9,902 nucleotides of DNA from an uncultured Bacteroidales bacterium (GTDB taxonomy: Bacteria > Bacteroidota > Bacteroidia > Bacteroidales > Muribaculaceae), in assembly GCA_947177325.1 (NCBI GenBank), contig CAMWUH010000054.1, forward strand, positions 1 through 9,902, in the 5' to 3' direction. Within the stretch, counting starts at the first letter, position 1. Each line of letters begins with the position of its first letter. Of this stretch, positions 1 to 6,308 are shown piece by piece. A model generated the notes under the pieces. The model did no database searches. It saw only the letters and a list, made by a program, of their open reading frames with translations, and was not told the origin of the DNA. The position numbers and the translations under genes are program-made.

Positions 1-967
1 CCATTGTGCCATGAAATTCGCCCCCGGCCGCATTTAAATGACCGCCGCCGCCAAAGTGACGGGCACAAATGTCATTAACAGCAAAATGTCCTTTCGAGCG
101 AGCTGAAACCTTTATGAAATCGGTTTCCTCTCGAAGATAGAATGAATATGTAATGTTCGGGATTCTGAGGGGCTGATTTACGAGTCCCTCGGTGTAACCT
201 TTCTGATAATTATATCGGTTAAGTTCAGCCCGGGTAAGGTCAATGACCGCAACTCCTTGCGCAGGATAAAGCTTCATTTTTTCTGCCAAGGCAAATGAAT
301 TCAACCTGATTTCATCGGCCGATGCCTCATTGTACACCTTATTATATATAGCCACCTTATCAACACCTTTCTTGATAAGCTCGCTTTCCACTATATATAA
401 ATCGGGATCAGCACAGTTGTAAGAGAAATTGCCCGTATCGGTCATCATTCCGGTCAAGATGCATGTACCGGCTGTTTTGTCTATCAACGGAAACAGTGCC
501 ATCCGTGTCAATACTCTGAAAATAAGCATCGAAGTTGACGAAACCTCGGGATATGATATTGTCAAATCGCAGAATGGCTCCGGACCTTCATGGTGGTCAA
601 TCATAACCTTTTTGGCTTTTGATGACTCAATAGAGGGACCTAGCCTGTCAACACGGTGAATTGCATTATAATCCAACGCAAAAATCAAATCGGCCTTCTC
701 ACAAAGCTTTTTGGCAAAATCTTCATATTTGCTGAACGGAATAATTTCTTTCGCTCCGGGCAGAAACATCAAATGTTTGGGAGGAACGTCGGGAGTAATA
801 ACTTTCACCGTTTTCCCAAGTTGCTCCAATACATAAGCAAGCCCCAACGATGAACCCATTGCATCACCGTCGGGGGCTATATGGCAGGTAATCACAATTT
901 TGTCAGACTCTTCAACGAAGGCTAACAATTGCTTTATCAATTTTTCGTCAATTATCTTTGTAATCAT
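1..967 (-). CDS. nrnA: DHH/DHHA1-family phosphoesterase, NrnA-like oligoribonuclease / pAp phosphatase (3' end cut off)
   Basis: Translating the minus strand from the ATG at 967 gives 322 codons with no stop before the window edge; the family is usually about 320-345 residues, so only the last few tens of residues should be missing. Residues 29-35 read HIAPDGD, followed by AMGSS, which is DHH motif I. LDYN at 98-101 supplies motif II Asp99, IDHHEG at 123-128 is the signature DHH motif, and TDTG at 176-179 is motif IV. Near the end GGGGH at 306-310, followed by LNAAGG, is the DHHA1 substrate-binding loop. Known members are cytoplasmic Mn-dependent enzymes that degrade 2-5 nt RNA oligomers to mononucleotides and often also dephosphorylate pAp. 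All expected metal ligands are present, so it should be active. Related DHH enzymes that hydrolyse c-di-AMP or pGpG cannot be fully excluded. It has its own promoter in the gap behind the flavodoxin gene. Confidence 0.93.
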   Translation of the reverse strand, partial: MITKIIDEKLIKQLLAFVEESDKIVITCHIAPDGDAMGSSLGLAYVLEQLGKTVKVITPDVPPKHLMFLPGAKEIIPFSKYEDFAKKLCEKADLIFALDYNAIHRVDRLGPSIESSKAKKVMIDHHEGPEPFCDLTISYPEVSSTSMLIFRVLTRMALFPLIDKTAGTCILTGMMTDTGNFSYNCADPDLYIVESELIKKGVDKVAIYNKVYNEASADEIRLNSFALAEKMKLYPAQGVAVIDLTRAELNRYNYQKGYTEGLVNQPLRIPNITYSFYLREETDFIKVSARSKGHFAVNDICARHFGGGGHLNAAGGEFHGTM

Positions 968-997
968 TTATTTGTGGTATATTCTTCAATATATTCA

Positions 998-1028
998 CAA
1001 AATTACAATAATCAACGTTAACCACAAA
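998..1028 (-). promoter_or_regulatory. Bacteroidota consensus promoter for the nrnA-like gene
   Basis: Read on the minus strand, TTTG (1028-1025) is followed after exactly 19 bases by TAATTTTG (1005-998). This is a full match to the Bacteroidota primary-sigma consensus TTTG-N19-TAnnTTTG. Transcription would begin about 5-8 bases further on, near 990-993, leaving a leader of roughly 25 nt before the ATG at 967. The leader is A/T-rich with no clear Shine-Dalgarno, as is usual in this phylum. Confidence 0.75.
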
Positions 1029-1078
1029 ATAAAATATTGGTAATTGCCCTGATTTAAGTAAATTTAGGATAAAATTGC

Positions 1079-1585
1079 CTATTTGGCAAACTCATCGGTT
1101 AACAATTGAGCCCATTTGCGCAATCTTAAATCAGTAGCTTCAGGATGATTTACTTCATCAAGGAGCAATCCGACGATTGTTCCATCGATCTCAGCCGGAG
1201 TTGACGTTACGTCATAGCCTACTATATCAAATGCTCCGACCATAGTGGCACCGGTTGATTTAAAAGCTTCGTAGAGAGTAGCGACTGCACCACAAAATGT
1301 GTCGCCCATAGTTTCATCGCCGCATCCGAAAATCGCCACTTTCTTCCCCGGCAAGTCAAGGGCTTTAAGTCCGTCAACGAAATCAAACCAATCATCTTGC
1401 AGCTCACCGCTACCCCATGTGCTTGATCCGGCGATAATATTGTCGTAGTTACCTAATTGCGAAGGAGCTATGTTCTTTACATCGACTACATCCTTTTCGT
1501 CAACTCCCATAAACTTGGCAAGTTTGTGGGCCACATTTTCTGTTGTGCCGGTGGTTGACCCGTAGATTATAACTGTATTTTTCAT
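1079..1585 (-). CDS. fldA: Long-chain flavodoxin
   Basis: The 168-residue product is a small FMN-binding electron carrier of the cytoplasm, able to replace ferredoxin in low-potential reactions. The phosphate-binding loop GSTTGTT is at residues 9-15, the 50s loop SSTWGSGELQDDW at 54-66 provides Trp57 to stack on the flavin, and the 90s loop GCGDETMGDTFCGA is at 87-100. The segment around 120-140 fits the extra loop of long-chain flavodoxins. I chose the ATG at 1585 because the protein then begins MKNTVIIYGS, as the family does; an in-frame ATG at 1612 would add nine unsupported residues. The 90s loop lacks the usual flavin-stacking Tyr (Met93 sits near that place). It lies upstream of the nrnA-like gene on the same strand, separated by 111 bp containing a separate promoter. 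No consensus promoter was found directly upstream. Iron control of flavodoxins is common elsewhere, but no operator is recognisable here. Confidence 0.93.
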   Translation of the reverse strand: MKNTVIIYGSTTGTTENVAHKLAKFMGVDEKDVVDVKNIAPSQLGNYDNIIAGSSTWGSGELQDDWFDFVDGLKALDLPGKKVAIFGCGDETMGDTFCGAVATLYEAFKSTGATMVGAFDIVGYDVTSTPAEIDGTIVGLLLDEVNHPEATDLRLRKWAQLLTDEFAK

Positions 1586-1726
1586 TTTTTGTAGTATTTG
1601 ATTTATATTCAACTTTGTCTATAAAATTAACAACTCCATTGCCTCTTTTGTTCTTAAGACCCGGTTCTCCAATATTTGCTAATGCTGAGGACGCATATCG
1701 TCGAGAGATTTTTGACTTATGATGAA

Positions 1727-1750
1727 GGAGCGTAACCGTAGCTACGTGAC
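1727..1750 (+). repeat. REP-like unit, left arm: GGAG followed by hairpin
   Basis: GGAG (1727-1730) is followed at once by CGTAAC-CGTA-GCTACG (1731-1746), a six-position stem with one mismatch and a four-base loop, then TGAC. A GTAG or GGAG tetranucleotide at the foot of a palindrome is the reported hallmark of REP sequences mobilised by RAYT (Y1 HUH) transposases. The same layout, inverted, occurs in the right arm with a different stem sequence. Confidence 0.5.
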
Positions 1751-1882
1751 TGAAGAACAAGGTGAAAAGCGCCGGTGAGATGCGGTGGTAAGAAATCCGT
1801 ACCCATCATTATTCTTACTTATCCGTGGCATGAGTTACCATTGCCCCGGCCAATCGTCATGCATCTGCGCCCGCTTGTTTCG

Positions 1883-1906
1883 GTCACAATGCAACCGCAT
1901 TGCTCC
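1883..1906 (-). repeat. REP-like unit, right arm: GGAG followed by hairpin (inverted)
   Basis: On the minus strand GGAG (1906-1903) is followed by CAATGC-GGTT-GCATTG (1902-1887), a perfect 6-bp stem with a four-base loop, then TGAC (1886-1883). It sits at the position matching the left-arm hairpin. Many stem positions differ between the two, yet the fold and the flanking GGAG and TGAC are kept. Confidence 0.5.
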
Positions 1907-2090
1907 CTCACTGCGCGAACATATCTGCATAACGCTTGACCGCCTCACTATTAACAAATATTGAGGAACCGGTCTAAGTTTCTTCCTAAAATTGTAGCGG
2001 CAATGCACCGCAACATTTCCATGTCATCATTGCATTTGTTTACCTACATATTAAAAACACACATTTTTTTGAAATTTTAGTAATCACAAC

Positions 2091-2121
2091 TTTAATATAA
2101 TCTAAAATTATCGTAACTTTG
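2091..2121 (+). promoter_or_regulatory. Probable purH promoter
   Basis: TAACTTTG (2114-2121) is an exact TAnnTTTG -7 box. Nineteen bases upstream lies TTTA (2091-2094), one base off the TTTG -33 box. The start site would be near 2126-2129, giving a leader of about 40 nt before the ATG at 2168. No PurR-like operator or riboswitch fold was recognised in that leader. Confidence 0.65.
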
Positions 2122-2167
2122 CAAATAATTTTTTCACAACCAAAACAATCACGTAAATAAAGCAGTA

Positions 2168-3691
2168 ATGTCTGACGTAAAAAAAATTAAAACGGCCCTC
2201 ATTTCAGTTTATCACAAAGACGGGCTCGATACAATCATTCGTCTGCTCAATGAAAATGGCGTAAAATTCCTTTCAACCGGTGGCACTAAATCATTTATTG
2301 AAAGCCTTGGCTTTGAATGTCAGGCTGTTGAAGACCTCACCGGTTATCCCTCAATATTAGGAGGCCGAGTTAAAACGCTCCATCCCAAAGTGTTTGGCGG
2401 CATTCTCAATCGTCGCGAAAACGAAGGCGACCGCAATCAAATAGCTCAATACGAAATCCCTGAAATCGACCTCGTCATTGTCGATCTCTACCCCTTTGTC
2501 GACACAGTCGCTTCAGGCGCTTCCAATGAAGATATCATCGAAAAAATCGACATAGGCGGTATCTCATTAATCCGCGCTGCCGCTAAAAATTATGCCGATG
2601 TTATTATCGTAGCCTCCAAGGCTCAATATACCCCTCTCCGCGAACTGCTTGAAGCCAATGGCGCTCAGTCATCACTCGACCAACGCTACTTCTTCGCAAA
2701 AGAAGCTTTCGGCGTGTCGTCAGCTTACGACAGCGCTATCTTCAACTACTTTGATCGCGACTCTCATTCTGGCCTGCGTATTGCGATTGATGGCAGCAAG
2801 CCTATGCGTTATGGCGAAAACCCTCATCAAGCCGGCGCGTTCTTCGGTGATTTCAACGAAATATTCGATCAGCTCCACGGTAAGGAAATTTCTTACAACA
2901 ACCTGCTCGATATTGATGCCGCCTGCTCATTGTGTGCTGAATTTACCGAGCCTACATTTGCCGTGCTCAAGCACAACAATGCCTGTGGCCTCGCTACCCG
3001 ACCCACCATTTTGCAAGCATGGACCGACGCTTTAGCCGGCGACCCCGTTTCAGCTTTTGGCGGTGTTCTGATTGCAAACCGCGCAATTGATAAAGCTACT
3101 GCTGAAGAAATCAACAAAATCTTCTTCGAAGTTATCATCGCTCCCGACTATGCCGAGGATGCTCTCGAAGTTCTTAAGCAAAAGAAAAATCGCATCATTC
3201 TGCTTCAGAAAGCTCCCGTTGCCACTACCAAGCAATTCCGCTCGGTGCTTAACGGCGCATTGGTGCAAGACCGCGATTTAAAAATCGAAACTCCCGCTGA
3301 TCTTAAAGTCGTAACCAAAGTAGCTCCAACTGCCGCTGAAGTCGACGACCTTTTGTTCGCAAACAAAATCGTCAAGAACTCAAAGAGCAATGCAATCGTT
3401 TTAGCCAAAAACGGTCAGCTTTTAGCTTCGGGTGTCGGCCAGACTTCACGCGTTGATGCCCTGCGTCAAGCGGTTGCAAAAGCACAATCATTTGGCTTTG
3501 ACCTCAACGGAGCTGTAATGGCTTCCGATGCATTCTTCCCCTTTGCCGATTGCGTTGAAATTGCTCATGCAGCCGGTATAAAAGCCGTTATTCATCCGGG
3601 TGGCTCAATTCGCGACAACGAATCAGTTGAATTCTGCGACGCCAACGGCATGGCCATGGTAACTACCGGTTTCCGTCATTTCAAACATTAA
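2168..3691 (+). CDS. purH: Bifunctional AICAR formyltransferase / IMP cyclohydrolase
   Basis: PurH carries out the last two steps of de novo purine synthesis in the cytoplasm: formyl transfer from 10-formyl-THF to AICAR, then ring closure of FAICAR to IMP. The 507-residue length is normal for the family. The N-terminal MGS-like cyclohydrolase domain (about 1-195) shows SVYHKDGL at 13-20, STGGT at 36-40, GGRVKTLHPKVFGGIL at 65-80 and DLYPF at 106-110. The transformylase part shows MRYGENPHQ at 213-221, the catalytic KHNNACG at 268-274 (Lys268, His269), SAFGGV at 295-300 and PGGSIRD at 477-483, and ends in the typical GFRHFKH. The ATG at 2168 begins directly before the first beta strand, as expected. 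It has its own promoter and is followed after 95 bp by mreB, with a hairpin between, so co-transcription with the wall genes is possible but not shown. Confidence 0.98.
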   Translation: MSDVKKIKTALISVYHKDGLDTIIRLLNENGVKFLSTGGTKSFIESLGFECQAVEDLTGYPSILGGRVKTLHPKVFGGILNRRENEGDRNQIAQYEIPEIDLVIVDLYPFVDTVASGASNEDIIEKIDIGGISLIRAAAKNYADVIIVASKAQYTPLRELLEANGAQSSLDQRYFFAKEAFGVSSAYDSAIFNYFDRDSHSGLRIAIDGSKPMRYGENPHQAGAFFGDFNEIFDQLHGKEISYNNLLDIDAACSLCAEFTEPTFAVLKHNNACGLATRPTILQAWTDALAGDPVSAFGGVLIANRAIDKATAEEINKIFFEVIIAPDYAEDALEVLKQKKNRIILLQKAPVATTKQFRSVLNGALVQDRDLKIETPADLKVVTKVAPTAAEVDDLLFANKIVKNSKSNAIVLAKNGQLLASGVGQTSRVDALRQAVAKAQSFGFDLNGAVMASDAFFPFADCVEIAHAAGIKAVIHPGGSIRDNESVEFCDANGMAMVTTGFRHFKH

Positions 3692-3702
3692 AAAATAAAT
3701 AT

Positions 3703-3751
3703 GACAGGTGTTGATTGAAAATCACGGTTATTAGATTTTCAAATACTTGTC
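3703..3751 (+). terminator. Long hairpin between purH and mreB, possible terminator or attenuator
   Basis: A perfect 9-bp stem TTGAAAATC (3715-3723) / GATTTTCAA (3734-3742) encloses a 10-base loop. Below it, after a 3-base bulge on the left side, GACAGGTGT (3703-3711) pairs with ATACTTGTC (3743-3751) over nine positions including two G-U pairs. No U-run follows on the plus strand, so it is not a standard intrinsic terminator for purH. On the minus strand a T-rich run follows, but no minus-strand gene ends here. Confidence 0.45.
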
Positions 3752-3786
3752 AAAGTCATAGCATTTACTACTTACTTTTATAAAAA

Positions 3787-4806
3787 ATGCGCTTATTCAG
3801 CTTAACAAAAGAGATAGCTATTGACCTTGGAACGGCCAACACTATCATTATCCACAACGATAAAATCGTTATCGACGAGCCCTCTATCGTGGCTCTCGAC
3901 CGACGCACTGACAAACTCATTGCCGTTGGTAAAGAAGCACAAATGATGGATGGGAAAGAACCCGAAAATATCCGCACTGTCCGTCCCTTGCGTAAGGGTG
4001 TGATTGCCGACTTTAACGCAGCCGAGCTGATGATCAGGGGTCTGGTGAAAAAAGCCTCCTCGAAGAGCAATTGGTTCTCACCCTCTCTGCGAATGGTAGT
4101 AGGCATCCCCTCAGGCTCAACTGAAGTGGAAATTCGTGCGGTTCGCGACTCTTCCGAGCATGCCAACGGTCGTGACGTGTTTATGATTTACGAACCCATG
4201 GCAGCCGCTCTCGGCATTGGCCTTGACGTTACAGCTGCTGAAGGTAACATGATCGTTGACATAGGCGGTGGCACAACCGAAATTGCCGTAATTTCACTCG
4301 GTGGCATCGTATCAAACAAGTCAATCTCTATTGCCGGCGATGACCTTACTGACGACATTCAAAACCACATGCGTCGTGCCCATAACGTCAGAGTAGGTTT
4401 GCGCACAGCCGAGCAAATCAAGCTTCACGTTGGTTCAGCATTGACCGAATTGGAAAATCCGCCGGAAGATTATATTGTTCACGGCCCCAATCAAATGACT
4501 GCGTTGCCAATGGAAATCCCGGTGTCATATCAAGAAATCTCCCACTGTATTGAAAAATCTATCTCAAAAATTGAGACCGCAGTGTTAGGTGCTCTCGAGG
4601 CTACTCCCCCGGAATTGTATGCCGACATCGTTCATAATGGCATCTGGCTTGCCGGTGGTGGCGCTCTCCTCCGTGGTCTGGACAAACGATTGACTGATAA
4701 AATCGGTATCCAATTCCACGTTGCCGAAGATCCCTTGAAAGCAGTAGCTAAAGGTACAGCCGTAGCTTTGAAAAACATCGCTAACTTCTCGTTCCTCATT
4801 AGATAA
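3787..4806 (+). CDS. mreB: Rod shape-determining actin homologue MreB
   Basis: MreB polymerises with ATP into membrane-attached filaments that orient the lateral-wall synthesis complex. The 339-residue length is typical. Phosphate-1 loop DLGTANT is at 13-19, the connecting IYEPMAAALG (with the catalytic-type Glu136) at 134-143, phosphate-2 loop DIGGGTTEIAV at 158-168, and the adenosine loop GIWLAGGGALLRG at 285-297. The exposed NWF segment (95-97) lies where other MreBs insert a hydrophobic loop into the membrane, and the N-terminus MRLFSL could help anchoring. The ATG at 3787 places the first strand exactly as in the family. A weak -7-like TACTTTTA (3773-3780) ends six bases before the ATG, but no matching -33 box is seen. 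It heads the mreBCD-mrdA-rodA series. Plasmid ParM or FtsA is ruled out by these MreB-specific motifs and the neighbours. Confidence 0.98.
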   Translation: MRLFSLTKEIAIDLGTANTIIIHNDKIVIDEPSIVALDRRTDKLIAVGKEAQMMDGKEPENIRTVRPLRKGVIADFNAAELMIRGLVKKASSKSNWFSPSLRMVVGIPSGSTEVEIRAVRDSSEHANGRDVFMIYEPMAAALGIGLDVTAAEGNMIVDIGGGTTEIAVISLGGIVSNKSISIAGDDLTDDIQNHMRRAHNVRVGLRTAEQIKLHVGSALTELENPPEDYIVHGPNQMTALPMEIPVSYQEISHCIEKSISKIETAVLGALEATPPELYADIVHNGIWLAGGGALLRGLDKRLTDKIGIQFHVAEDPLKAVAKGTAVALKNIANFSFLIR

Positions 4807-4837
4807 AATTCCATCAACGAGTAACCATCGTTTATGT

Positions 4838-4887
4838 AGCTATAATAGCTGATTTGGCTCCCGAGCTTAATTAGCTATTTTAGCTAT
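4838..4887. repeat. Cluster of AGCTAT inverted/direct repeats between mreB and mreC
   Basis: AGCTAT-A-ATAGCT (4838-4850) is a perfect short palindrome. Two further direct AGCTAT copies lie at 4873-4878 and 4882-4887. AATAGCT (4844-4850) can also pair with AGCTATT (4873-4879) around a 22-base loop. The layout could be a protein operator or alternative RNA hairpins. There is no U-tract, so a simple terminator is unlikely. Confidence 0.4.
4853..4883 (+). promoter_or_regulatory. Possible weak internal promoter for mreC-rodA
   Basis: TTTG (4853-4856) is followed after 19 bases by TATTTTAG (4876-4883), which is one base away from TAnnTTTG. The start would be near 4889, giving a leader of about 38 nt before the GTG of mreC. 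The spacing equals that of the clear nrnA promoter, but the A/T-rich setting makes a chance match possible. The boxes overlap the AGCTAT repeats, which could then act as an operator. Confidence 0.3.
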
Positions 4888-4926
4888 TTAATAAGCGTTG
4901 TGATTTCGTTAAATCAATAGTCAATT

Positions 4927-5778
4927 GTGCGCAACTTAATTGATTTCATAGTTAGATATAGCAGTTGGTTTGTTTTTGTAATTCTCGTTACAATCAGCCT
5001 TGTGTTGTTATGCGAACATAATCCTTGGCATCACCATCTCTATCTCTCGTCGGCCGGACGAATTGGTACAGGTGTTTACGAACTGTCATCTGAAATTAAC
5101 GGATATTTCGGATTGAAATCGATTAACGCCGATTTACAACGGCGAAACGCATCGCTTGAAGCCGAAGTTATCAGACTGAGAAATGAAATTGACCGATATG
5201 CCGAGGCGGTGTATGCCGACACGATGAAGCTCATCGAGCCACTGCAACCCTACGACTTTATCATAGCAAAGGTTATCAATAACTCTATCTCTCGCCCCTA
5301 CAACTATATAACGATTGACCGTGGCGAGCTTGACAGTATTCGGCCGGAAATGGGTGTAGTAGACCAAAACGGAGTTGTCGGAATTGTAAACCTCGTTTCT
5401 CCCCATTACGCCCGCGTAATTTCGCTTCTTAACCCAAATTTCCGATTGTCGTGTAAAGTAAAGGGCAACGATGCATTCGGCTCACTCGTGTGGGACGGAA
5501 AAAATCATAATGAAGCATTGCTTGAGGAGTTACCCCGCCACACCATTTATAATGTTGGCGACACCATCATTACCTCAGGTTATTCTGCTGTGTTCCCTGA
5601 AGGCATTCCCGTTGGCATCGTCAAGGCGACGGAACGCACGATAGATGATAACTTTTTCACTTTGAGAGTCAGTCTGCTCACCGACTTCAGCCGACTTTCA
5701 AACGTAAGAGTCATCTCTAACAAATATATTGACGAAATCAAATCGATAGAAGATAATTCCAACGAAAACGATGAGTAA
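4927..5778 (+). CDS. mreC: Rod shape-determining protein MreC
   Basis: MreC is a bitopic inner-membrane protein whose periplasmic part binds PBP2 and activates it within the elongation complex. The 283-residue product has a short cytoplasmic start (MRNLIDFIVRYSS), one membrane helix at about 14-29, a predicted coiled coil at about 64-95 (LQRRNASLEAEVIRLRNEI), and the periplasmic beta-domain pair with NYITIDRG (126-133), GVVDQNGVVGIV (143-154) and GDTIITSGYSAVFPEGIPVG (211-230). Start: GTG at 4927, giving MRNL, which resembles Bacteroidales MreC N-termini as I remember them; no nearby ATG fits. It follows mreB after 120 bp and overlaps mreD by 8 bases (ATGAGTAA), so the two are probably translationally coupled. 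The acidic, Asn-rich tail (273-283) is unremarkable. Confidence 0.95.
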   Translation: MRNLIDFIVRYSSWFVFVILVTISLVLLCEHNPWHHHLYLSSAGRIGTGVYELSSEINGYFGLKSINADLQRRNASLEAEVIRLRNEIDRYAEAVYADTMKLIEPLQPYDFIIAKVINNSISRPYNYITIDRGELDSIRPEMGVVDQNGVVGIVNLVSPHYARVISLLNPNFRLSCKVKGNDAFGSLVWDGKNHNEALLEELPRHTIYNVGDTIITSGYSAVFPEGIPVGIVKATERTIDDNFFTLRVSLLTDFSRLSNVRVISNKYIDEIKSIEDNSNENDE

Positions 5779-6280
5779 GACTATTCTGTTTTTTGCATCG
5801 CTGTTTATATTGTTAACCATTGCACAAGCATTGGTTTTTAATCAAATATGCTTGTTTGGAGTGGCGTTGCCCTTGGTGTTCATCTACTTTATCATTAAGA
5901 TGCCCATGAGTTGGCCAACGACTGTTTGTTTGATTTTGGCTTTTCTGCTCGGTTTGTCAATCGATATACTTTCCAACACTCAAGGCCTGAACGCACTTTG
6001 CTGCACGTTGCTGGCATCATGTCGCCGTCCGATACTCCGGCTATATTTCCCGCGAGAGGAAGAGATGTCAGAACCTGAACCTTCAAGCAAATCAATTGGC
6101 TTGGCCGAATATCTGAAATATAGTTTCACGCTTACCTTTCTATACTGTATTCTCTTTTTCGTAATCGAATCACTAACCTTTTTTGACTTCTTCAGATTGA
6201 TAATTAAGATTATTGCTTCGACCATACTATCATATTTATTTATTCTTGCACTCGACTCGTTGAGCCGTCGCAAGCAATAA
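5771..6280 (+). CDS. mreD: Rod shape-determining membrane protein MreD
   Basis: This is a 169-residue, strongly hydrophobic protein with about five to six membrane helices (roughly 4-22, 26-43, 50-68, 72-88, 115-135, 142-163). GLSIDILSNTQGLNAL at 61-76 matches the only well conserved MreD stretch, GxxxDxxS...G..AL, including the intramembrane Asp65. A charged loop PREEEMSEPEPSSK (94-107) lies between helices on the probable cytoplasmic side. MreD bridges MreC and the PBP2/RodA pair; its molecular role is less clear than that of its neighbours. The ATG overlaps the mreC stop region by 8 bases. Sequence similarity in this family is low, so the call rests on the motif, topology and position between mreC and mrdA. 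Confidence 0.92.
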   Translation: MSKTILFFASLFILLTIAQALVFNQICLFGVALPLVFIYFIIKMPMSWPTTVCLILAFLLGLSIDILSNTQGLNALCCTLLASCRRPILRLYFPREEEMSEPEPSSKSIGLAEYLKYSFTLTFLYCILFFVIESLTFFDFFRLIIKIIASTILSYLFILALDSLSRRKQ

Positions 6281-6308
6281 GATTTTATGCTGCCCTCTCT
6301 TCTTTAAT

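Larger units (their letters stand above)
1653..1978. repeat. Imperfect palindromic element, BIME/MITE-like, two inverted arms
   Basis: The left end (1653-1690) and the reverse complement of the right end (1943-1978) align with few differences: CTTA, then GACC, GGTT, CAATATTTG, TAAT and TGAGG in the same order. After a poorly conserved spacer of equal length in both arms (about 36 bases) comes GGAGC, a 16-base hairpin, TGAC and a GAA..ACAAG block. In the left arm these are at 1727-1760, and in the right arm at 1874-1906 on the other strand. Both arms end inward with TGGTAA (1786-1791 and the complement at 1835-1840). The centre carries a perfect 7-bp inverted repeat, GTAAGAA (1788-1794) with TTCTTAC (1812-1818). 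No transposase is inside and no clear target-site duplication was found. A dispersed extragenic palindrome or nonautonomous element is the best reading; a structured RNA is possible. Confidence 0.7.
1586..2167. other. 582-bp divergent intergenic region between fldA and purH
   Basis: No reading frame here has family-like features. From the fldA side it holds a short A/T-rich leader (1586-1652), then an imperfect palindromic element (about 1653-1978), then an A/T-rich stretch with the purH promoter (2091-2121) and leader. The element is visibly more G+C-rich than its flanks, which supports it being a separate module. No tRNA, tmRNA, RNase P or SRP RNA hallmark was seen. Confidence 0.7.

Noticed and set aside
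429..853. Two short plus-strand frames opposite the nrnA-like gene
   Set aside because: The minus strand here reads through all DHH motifs, so these are antisense shadows.
1048..1068. Hairpin after fldA as terminator
   Set aside because: Only a weak stem with mismatches (CCT..AGG ends) and no following U-run on the minus strand.
1586..1652. fldA promoter
   Set aside because: TAATTTTA-like words occur on the minus strand, but none matches TAnnTTTG with a -33 box at the right distance, so no call was made.
1500..1760. 86-codon open frame on the minus strand starting inside the palindromic element and running into fldA
   Set aside because: It overlaps the fldA start in another frame, resembles no known protein and consists partly of inverted-repeat sequence; best seen as a chance frame.
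1653..1978. Reading the palindromic region as 6S RNA, tmRNA or RNase P RNA
   Set aside because: No recognisable conserved core of these RNAs was found, and the GGAG-hairpin units repeated in inverted orientation fit a DNA repeat better. A structured RNA was not excluded without a covariance search.
6287..6308. Small frame starting at the ATG before mrdA
   Set aside because: It encodes only six residues (MLPSLL) and is out of frame with mrdA; nothing supports a leader peptide.
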